Below are positions 50,579 through 64,000 of a stretch of 64,000 bases of DNA, piece by piece. Within the stretch, counting starts at the first letter, position 1. The number at the start of each line of letters is the position of its first letter. The position numbers and the translations under genes were made by a program. The notes beneath the pieces were generated by a model. The model was not told where the DNA came from and did no database searches. It worked only from the letters and a program-made list of their open reading frames with translations. This DNA is from Doris montereyensis. Its lineage: Eukaryota > Mollusca > Gastropoda > Nudibranchia > Dorididae. Location: NCBI GenBank assembly GCA_037039925.1, contig JAXRKP010001114.1, positions 66,001-130,000 of the forward strand, written 5' to 3'.

Positions 50579-51205
50579 TGAAGCCGTAAGTTTTTGAGTC
50601 TCCGATTACAAGGGTTTTCAAAAACAAGCCATCTGAAGCCGTAAGCTTTGAGTCTCCGTTACAAGGGTTTTCAAAAACAAGCCATCTGAAGCCGTAAGCT
50701 TTGAGTCTCCGTTGCAAGGGTTTTCAAAAACAAGCCATCTGAAGCCGTAAGCTTTGAGTCTCCGTTACAGGGTTTTCAAAAACAAGCCATCTGAAGCCGT
50801 AAGCTTTGAGTCTCCGTTACAAGGGTTTTCAAAAACAAGCCATCTGAAGCCGTAAGCTTTGAGTCTCCGTTACAAGGGTTTTCAAAAACAATCCATCTGA
50901 AGCCGTAAGCTTTGAGTCTCCGTTACAAAAAACTAGCCATCTGAAGCCATAAGCTTTGATTCTCCGTTACAAGGGTTTTCAAAAACAAGCCATCTGAAGC
51001 CGCAAGCTTTGAGTCTGCGTTACAAGTGTTTTCAAAAACAAGCCATCTGAAGCCGTAAGCTTTGAGTCTCCGTTACAAGGGTTTTTTTCAAAACAAGCCA
51101 TCTGAAGCCGTAAGCTTTGAGTCTCCGTTACAAGGGTTTTCAAAAACAAGCCGTCTGAAGCCGTAAGCTTTGAGTCTCCGTTACGAGGGTTTTCAAAAAC
51201 TATCC
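50570..51205. repeat. ~53-bp minisatellite, ~12 copies
   Basis: Unit: AAGCCATCTGAAGCCGTAAG, CTTTGAGTCTCCGTTACAAG, GGTTTTCAAAAAC. The copies are highly similar, so the array is recent. The first unit starts inside the SINE A 3' end (GTTGAAGCCATCTGAAG). Confidence 0.95.
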
Positions 51206-51209
51206 CCGT

Positions 51210-51680
51210 ACAAATACAGACTAACCAGCAGGCCATTTTCTTTTCAAAATCTTTTTTTCAAATTCCTAGGAAGCATACAATACAGCAGTCTGTTAGGTGA
51301 TTCGTACTAACACTGTGACAAGATATTTCCCTTCCTTTTGCCTGGTATTCATTCACATCTGTGTCAAGTGAGGAAAACAGAGTAAGAGTACAACGTTATG
51401 AAAAAACGCATGGGCTAGCCATGGGGTTTGAACCAGGATGTGTCGTCATGACAACAAACTCACAATACTACGGTGTCACTACAACGCCTCCCATCCATAA
51501 ATCATTTGATATTATAAATACAATTTCAGTTGTTTTGGTGATGGATTGTTTTTTCGTTTACAAATGTTCTGATTGGGCGGCCGCTGTGGTCATCTTGGTG
51601 CGATATCAATGATGTATGAAACTGGATCTTTGGTAGCTTTGGCTTTATTACATTACAGGCATGCTACACCTCGAGTCATA
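51210..51680. other. Spacer without a recognised gene
   Basis: The plus-strand frame 51361-51612 shows no known domain. Nothing else can be supported. Confidence 0.3.
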
Positions 51681-52345
51681 CCAAGTACGATTATTAGACC
51701 GGGTCAGTATTCAATACTCAGGTTACGCAGGTTGACGTGAATGGCACTATTCCAACTTTTTTAATTATAAAACCTGTTCAAAATGTCGGCTTATGTGAAT
51801 GAACATTCTACTCAGAGATGGGGAAACAATACAATTTTCAATAATCAAACGTCATTTCTGGTAGAAAAATTCTTCAAATGAAAACGATGTTGGGATCATT
51901 TGGAACCTCCATGCAAATTACGGTTACTCTTAGTGGGCTGCCAACACAGCCTTTGGCGATCAAAAAACAACGAACTCAGCATTATATCTATACAAGCATG
52001 TTACTTCCCAGGTGGTAGCAAGTACGTTTATTAGATCCGGTTAGTATTCAATTCTGAGGTTACTCAGCTAAGTGTGAAAGTACTATTCTAACTTTTTAAT
52101 TACCCGGTATAACCTGTTCAAAATGGCGGGCTAGCTGATTGAAAATGATACTCACAACGACGGGAAAAAATGAAGTTTACATAAATTCAAAGTCACTTTT
52201 GGCAGAACATTTTCTCAAACAAAAACAATCTGGGAATGATTTAAAGCCTACATGCAAAATATGGTTACTCTTAGTGGCCTATCAACAGAGCCTTTGGCGA
52301 ACAAAGATCGACCAACTCATAATTATATTTATATATGTACATGTG
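51680..52345 (+). repeat. Tandem duplication of dispersed repeat D (~320 bp x 2)
   Basis: 51680-51995 and 52013-52345 share AAGTACG-TTATTAGA, GTTACTCTTAGTGG, AGCCTTTGGCGA and AACCTGTTCAAAATG in the same order, with about 20% divergence by eye. A third, shorter copy is at 6330-6505. Confidence 0.8.
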
Positions 52346-52414
52346 TAAGAACATTATAAATCAAATGCTACCGTTCAGATCTTGTAGCACCAAGTGGCCA
52401 CACCTTTATGATTG

Positions 52415-52415
52415 A

Positions 52416-52510
<95 letters not shown>
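52415..52510. repeat. (TA)n microsatellite
   Basis: About 45 uninterrupted TA units. Confidence 0.98.
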
Positions 52511-52511
<1 letters not shown>

Positions 52512-53124
52512 CCAGTATGACATAGGCTGCTAAGATGAAATCGACTGGTATACTGATATCGGGGAAAACGGTTTTGTCAAACACTTGCAAAGTCACCTTG
52601 ATATTGCAACACAAAATATCACGTTAATTGGGGTGGTAGCAACGCCAGCGTGTCATTAAATAATTTGCCATGCATGAACAAATCTAGTGTAACCTACTTA
52701 GTTCTATGTAATATATTATGGTAACAATTTTATTTTTTGAATGATTTCCCTACACGTAACTAACAATATTGTTTGTGTTGCTATTCTCTCTGGTTCATGA
52801 GAATTGAAGATGTTCTTACGCTGATTAAATAAAATTTAAAAAAATATGTTTAAAAAAAATAAATTTCTTCTTTGGTTTTTAAGCTCCTAAACTTAATTAA
52901 ATAATTTGAATAAAAATAAATCTTCAAAATTCACTTCAGGTCAGGTCATCTACTATATTATCTTTAAGCAATGTCTTTTCACAAATGTTAAGATTACGAA
53001 ATTACATAATAATTGTATTAGAAAACTATTAATGTCTTTGTATGTGTTATGCATAATATATTAATCATGTAATGCTTATCTATGTATGATGTACATACAT
53101 GTATATATGTGAAGGATAATTGAT

Positions 53125-53232
53125 GTCTAGTTTAAGTGGGTTGTATTTCATATTGTATTAAAGGTATTGTAACACCAAAATAATGTGTCACGTTTTGGAC
53201 AATACAGTTGTACTTTATCTTATCTTAAAAGA
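53125..53232 (+). mobile_element. LINE 3' tail fragment
   Basis: TAAGTGGGTTGTATTTCATA, GGTATTGTAACACCAAAATA and GGACAATACAGTTGTA end in TTTATCTTATCTT, a simple-repeat tail typical of non-LTR elements. An inverted copy is at 63535-63655. Confidence 0.6.
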
Positions 53233-53239
53233 AACAAAA

Positions 53240-54075
53240 ATTTTAAGAAATGTGAAATTATTATCCTCGCCATTATGATAATAAACAGTAGACATTAGCG
53301 AGGGAGTTATCAATTTACACCAAAAAAAGCATTGACTGGTGGAAGTTGAAAGTTAGTGTGTTAGAATTTATATTGGAAATGTTGCGTGTATAATAGGCTG
53401 ACGCCATAGATTGAGATTCAAACCGCAATTCGCATGTTTCATCTGATCCACTACATGACTCTCACACTTGAATGTCGTGACCTTGAGATTTGATTTTGTT
53501 CAGTCACCTAGAAAGAAATGTTAATAATTTGTGTGAAGTTTTGCTACAGATAAATTTGTCACTTTTCTAAGATTACCATAAGTACTTTCCATACCTAAAA
53601 AAGCTCCGATTTTTTTTGGTCTGTCTATATCAGGTATGGTATTGAAAAGAACCGTCTTTTTTTTTTTACTTTCATGGTAAAATTGAATCGTAGTGTATAA
53701 GCACATTAATAGCTACATAGCTATCTCTGGATCTAAGCAAAAGTCTGCACAGGCAACGTTTAAAGGCAAACACTTTACTATAAAGGTCAAAATACATAAC
53801 AATTTATTATTATACATGCTTAATGTTATTTAATATCGATTCTAGCGGTGCATACAATAAGGCAGTCACAATTCTTTGGACAACTAATGAGAAGGAAAGG
53901 ATTAGATTAGAGCACCTGATAACAACACGCACATTTACAGGAAAAAGAAGCCCCCGACGATAAGAATGTGAAAACATCACAAAAATGACTTAGAGCGAAT
54001 ACAATCAACACTACCTTCCGTGTAACAGGCAACCATGGGAAAGGAGAGACATGACAGCCAATGCCAGTCGGCAAG
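53240..54075. other. AT-rich spacer without a recognised gene
   Basis: Nothing coding is recognised. A poly-T run lies at 53659-53668. Confidence 0.35.
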
Positions 54076-54079
54076 GCAC

Positions 54080-54410
54080 CTAATGAATGAATGAATTAAT
54101 GAATGAATGATTAAATGATTGAATGGATGAATGGGTGAATGAATGAATTAATGAATGAATGAATGAATGGGTGAATGAGTCAATAAAGGAATCCATGAAT
54201 GAATGAATGAATAGATGAATGAATGAATGATGATTGAATGGAGGAATCAATGAATGCATAAATGAATGAATGAATGAATGCATGAATAAATAATGAATGA
54301 ATGATAAATGAATAGGTGAATGAATGAACGAATGAATGAATGAATGAATGAATGAATGAATGAATGAATGAATGAATAAATGAATGAATGACTAATGAAT
54401 GAATACTGAT
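54080..54410. repeat. (GAAT)n microsatellite
   Basis: GAAT/ATGA tetranucleotides with degenerate first half and a pure block at 54315-54375. Confidence 0.97.
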
Positions 54411-54489
54411 TCCTAGGACATTAAATGACGAAAAATAAAGTTGGATACCAACCAGGTATGAACGGTTGGAAGGGGCTGTTGGTAGTGCT

Positions 54490-54656
54490 TGTTCTTCTTC
54501 TTCTTCTTTTTCTTCTTCTTGTTCTTCTTGTTGTTGTTCTTCCTCGTGTTCTTTTTCTTCTTCTTCTTCTTCTTGTCCTTGTTCTTCTTGTTCTTTTTCT
54601 TGTTCTTGTTCTTGTTCTTGTTCTTGTTCTTGTTCTTGTTCTTGTTCTTCTTGTTC

Positions 54657-54697
<41 letters not shown>

Positions 54698-54921
54698 CTT
54701 CTTCTTCTTCTTCTTCTTCTTCTTCTTCTTCTTCTTCTTCTTCTTCTTCTTCTTCTTCTTCTTCTTCTTCTTCTTCTTCTTCTTCTTCTTCTTCTTCTTC
54801 TTCTTCTTCTTCTTCTTCTTCTTCTTCTTCTTCTTCTTCTTCTTCTTCTTCTTCTTCTTCTTCTTCTTCTTCTTCTTCTTCTTCTTCTTCTTCTTCTTCT
54901 TCTTCTTCTTCTTCTTCTTCT

Positions 54922-54968
<47 letters not shown>

Positions 54969-55190
54969 TTCTTCTTCTTCTTCTTCTTCTTCTTCTTCTT
55001 CTTCTTCTTCTTCTTCTTCTTCTTCTTCTTCTTCTTCTTCTTCTTCTTCTTCTTCTTCTTCTTCTTCTTCTTCTTCTTCTTCTTCTTCTTCTTCTTCTTC
55101 TTCTTCTTCTTCTTCTTCTTCTTTATTTCTTCTTCTTTTTTTCTCTTTTCTATTTCTTCTTCTTATTTCTTCTTCTTCTCAGTACTTGCA
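54490..55190. repeat. Giant (TTC)n array with (TTG)n edge
   Basis: A degenerate TTC/TTG mix, then (TTG)12 (54655-54695), then about 420 bp of almost pure TTC (54697-55122, one TCC interruption at about 54943), then TTC decaying into T-rich sequence. Poly-Ser, poly-Leu and poly-Phe open frames are artefacts. Confidence 0.98.
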
Positions 55191-55224
55191 TTCCACCTCT
55201 GGAGTATTTACGGAAGTTTCACAG

Positions 55225-56935
55225 TTTATTATAGTATTATGCTTCTTACATATAAAGTGTTTGTATCTTGCTCTTGAAAACAGATACAGTACTGCACTCA
55301 ACCACATCTTTGGACAACTTATTCCACAGGGAGATTGCTGAATAAAAGAATGATTGCTGGTGAGCCTGAAGTTTGGATGTTGGTATTTGGAGTCGTTGGC
55401 AGTGATGTCATTGTTTTGTGTGCTGATCTGCTGGGCTTCAATCGAATCGAGTCAGCTTCCAAAAGTTGTTTAGATGTCTTGAAGAGCATAGTTCTTTTAG
55501 CTTGTTTAGATGTCTTGAAGAGCTGAGTTGTTATAGCTTGTTTAGATGTCTTGAAGAGCATAGTTCTTTTAGCTTGTTTAGATGTCTTGAGCATAGTTGT
55601 TATAGCTTGTTTAGATGTCTTGAAGAGCATAGTTGTTATAGCTTGTTTAGATGTCTTGAAGAGCATAGTTGTTATAGCTTGTTTTTTGTTTAGATGTCTT
55701 GAAGAGAATAGTTGTTATATCTTGTTTAGATGTCTTGAAGAGCATAGTTGTTATATCTTGTTTAGATGTCTTGAAGAGCATAGTTGTTATATCTTGTTTA
55801 GATGTCTTGAAGACCATAGTTGTTATAGCTTGTTTAGATGTCTTGAAGAGCATAGTTGTTATAGCTTGTTTAGATGTCTTGAAGAGCATAGTTCTTTTAG
55901 CTTGTTTAGATGTCTTGAAGAGCCTAGTTGTTATAGCTTGTTTAGATGTCTTGAAGAGCATAGTTGTTATAGCTTGTTTAGATGTCTTGAAGAGCATAGT
56001 TGTTATAGCTTGTTTAGATGTCGTGAAGAGCATAGTTGTTATAGCTTGTTTAGATGTCGTGAAGAGCATAGTTGTTATATCTTGTTTAGATGTCTTGAAG
56101 ACCATAGTTGTTATAGCTTGTTTAGATGTCGAAGAGCATAGTTGTTATATCTTGTTTAGATGTCGTGAAGAGCATAGTTGTAGCTTGTTTAGATGTCATG
56201 AAGAGCATAGTTGTTATAGCTTGTTTAGATGTCGAAGAGCATAGTTGTTATAGCTTGTTTAGATAGCATAGTTGTTAGTTTAGATGTCTTGAAGACCATA
56301 GTTGTTATAGCTTGTTTAGATGTCGTGAAGAGCATAGTTGTTATAGCTTGTTTAGATGTCGTGAAGAGCATAGTTGTTATAGCTTGTTTAGATGTCGTGA
56401 AGAGCATAGTTGTTATAGCTTGCTTCCTACGTTGTTGAAGTGTTGGCTATTGAAGGTTTCTATCACCTGTGTCACGCTGCTACTTGTTCTGTAATCGCCT
56501 GTGACGGTTCCTGCTGACTTTCTCTGAACCATCTCTAATTGCCTTATTATGTATTTATTAGCTACGGGGTGACAGATTACGCAGACATTGTGCTAAGATA
56601 GGTCAGAAGAGTATGGTGTAACATTTGGACTTGGTGGTATTTGGGCAGGTGCTGATGTCCCTTCGTAGACATGCCCTTTGTGTTGCTTGTTTTCTTCGTT
56701 ATGATGTTGATGCGATGATGCCATGAAATCTTTTTTGTGGATATTGAGGCCAAGATATTTGGCTAATTCTACGACTGTGAGTGTGGTTCCGTGTATTGTT
56801 TGGTCATGGATTATAAGCAATTTTTTTGTTTGTTACCCGAACCACTTTGCATGTTTTGGTATTAAAATTCATGAGCCAGATCGCTTCCCTGTTTTGGAGG
56901 TTGTCAAGATCATGGCCCGCCTCTGATGCATCTTC
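55225..56935 (-). mobile_element. CR1/Jockey-like LINE reverse-transcriptase fragment split by a minisatellite
   Basis: Minus-strand order: HDLDNLQNREAIWLMNFNTKTCKVVRVTNKK (56915-56825), LIIHDQTIHGTTL...AKYLGLNIHKK (56815-56730), then in shifted frames NVTPYSSDLS, RQLEMVQRKSAGTVTGDYRTSSSVTQ (about 56550-56465). A 36-bp minisatellite follows (56425-55465), and after it LEADSIRLKPS and NHSFFYSAISLWNKLSKDVVECS...FKSKIQTLY (55350-55235). These are the usual thumb and C-terminal motifs of this LINE class. Frames are broken. Confidence 0.85.
55460..56428 (-). repeat. 36-bp minisatellite in frame within the LINE ORF
   Basis: About 27 copies of a 36-bp unit reading KQAITTMLFKTS on the minus strand. 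The period is exactly 12 codons and most of the array stays open. It replaces the point where related LINEs have a single QA(K/R)xxMLYKI-like segment. Variants (AKRT, QDITT, FTTS) are single-base changes. Confidence 0.95.
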
Positions 56936-56953
56936 ATCATAATCGTCATCACT

Positions 56954-57355
56954 ATTTTCTTCTTCTTCTTCTTCTTCTTCTTCTTCTTCTTCTTCTTCTT
57001 CTTCTTCTTCTTCTTCTTCTTCTTCTTCTTCTTCTTCTTCTTCTTCTTCTTCTTCTTCTTCTTCTTCTTCTTCTTCTTCTTCTTCTTCTTCTTCTTCTCC
57101 TTCTCCTCCTCCTCCTCCTCCTCCTCCTCCTCCTCCTTCTTCTCCTTCTTCTTCTTCTTTTCTTCTTCTTCTTCTTCTTCTTCTTCTTCTTCTTCTTCTT
57201 CTTCTTCTTCTTCTTCTTCTTCTTCTTCTTCTTCTTCTTCTTCTTCTTCTTCTTCTTCTTCTTCTTCTTCTTCTTCTTCTTCTTCTTCTTCTTCTTCTTC
57301 TTCTTCTTCTTCTTCTTCTTTTCTTCTTCTTCTTCTTATTATTATTATTATTATT
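56954..57355. repeat. Second (TTC)n array with a (TCC)n core
   Basis: TTC, then (CTC)/(TCC) at 57097-57140, then TTC again, ending in (TTA)n. The pyrimidine strand is the plus strand, as in the array at 54490-55190. Confidence 0.98.
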
Positions 57356-57359
57356 ATTC

Positions 57360-57920
57360 TTCAGGAGGTAGACACCTCCTATGGTCTACATTGTACAATC
57401 ACATCTATGCACGCAATATTGCAAATGTAGCGCATATGTAAAATGGTACAGTACAGGATCAAATTGATTGAGGCAACGCATCATGTCACTGGTTAAAGAC
57501 AAAATTTGTCTGACAAACATTGACAAGAGTGCCGGCATCTACAACTTCAGGATGTAAACCATTGCAGAGGCGAACAAATGCAGGAATATGCATTTACGTA
57601 GATCTATTAGATATTCGAATGACGTATCTGGCAGCTATTAGTGGTTTCTGTTTATATTCTGTTTGTGATTTTAACGGCTCTTGATACTTACCACAAACCA
57701 ATTTCCTGTTTTGGATTTTACGCAATAGTATTGGGAGACTAAAATGTTTTCTGATACGCATCTCCCTAAATGAATTTTGAAATGGTTGGCAAATTTTTAC
57801 TCGGTACTAAACAAGAAACATTTCTTAGTGTTCCGTACATTAATTTCTGAATCTTGTTCTTAGTTATCTTGGTTTCAGATAAACAAAATAAAATCAACAA
57901 ACGACCTAAAGATACAAAGC
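57360..57920. other. 5' flank of the SLC45-like gene
   Basis: No feature can be supported. The upstream exon or promoter of the transporter may lie here. Confidence 0.3.
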
Positions 57921-57936
57921 CAGAACAGAACATCTC

Positions 57937-64000
<6,064 letters not shown>

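Noticed and set aside
54425..55341. Poly-Leu, poly-Ser and poly-Phe frames of 260-290 codons
   Set aside because: They are translation of the TTC array in three frames, not genes.
55551..56244. Plus-strand repeat frames (LFRCLEEHSCYS, VVIACLDVLKS)
   Set aside because: They are antisense to the LINE frame, and the recognisable LINE motifs on both flanks are on the minus strand.

Overview
This window is animal nuclear DNA. It is AT-rich, has spliced genes with GT/AG introns of 0.3 to over 5 kb, carries tRNA-derived SINEs, non-LTR and Penelope-like retroelements, and is unusually loaded with micro- and minisatellites. A lophotrochozoan, most likely a gastropod mollusc, fits best. That is inferred from genome style and from protein similarity judged by eye, because no search could be run.

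Layout: (1) 0.46-2.7 kb, minus strand: 5' half of MCAT (mitochondrial malonyl-CoA:ACP transacylase), running off the left edge. (2) 2.7-8 kb: intergenic, with SINE and short repeat copies. (3) 8.2-17.25 kb, minus: an ENTR1/SDCCAG3-like endosomal coiled-coil gene with two SINEs in an intron. (4) 17.8-19.65 kb, plus: a degraded Penelope-like element (RT plus GIY-YIG remnants). (5) 20.8-25.4 kb, minus: a complete, apparently intronless ABCC1/MRP1-type ABC transporter. (6) 25.6-36.4 kb: a repeat desert with a SINE, long triplet arrays, two LINE fragments, and CT-, AT- and GATA-type arrays. (7) 37.2-45.9 kb, minus: ACOT8 (peroxisomal acyl-CoA thioesterase ending in SKL), with two kilobase-scale minisatellites inside its introns. 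(8) 46-57.9 kb: intergenic, with LINE fragments, a SINE, a 53-bp minisatellite, a giant TTC array and a 36-bp minisatellite grown inside a LINE ORF. (9) 57.9-64 kb, plus: 5' exons of a membrane transporter resembling the SLC45 branch of the MFS. It runs off the right edge, and its 5.2-kb intron holds satellites and a minus-strand orphan ORF.

The genes do not form an operon or pathway. MCAT (mitochondrial fatty-acid synthesis) and ACOT8 (peroxisomal acyl-CoA hydrolysis) both handle acyl thioesters, but nothing here suggests co-regulation.

Two themes run through the window. First, every real gene is broken by one-base frame shifts, mostly single missing bases, often in homopolymers, while splice sites and motifs stay intact. 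Residual long-read assembly error explains this better than pseudogenes. Second, many minisatellites appear to have grown out of identifiable seed sequences: LINE coding sequence, LINE 3' tails, SINE tails, and possibly an ACOT8 exon. This is the most interesting structural signal in the window.
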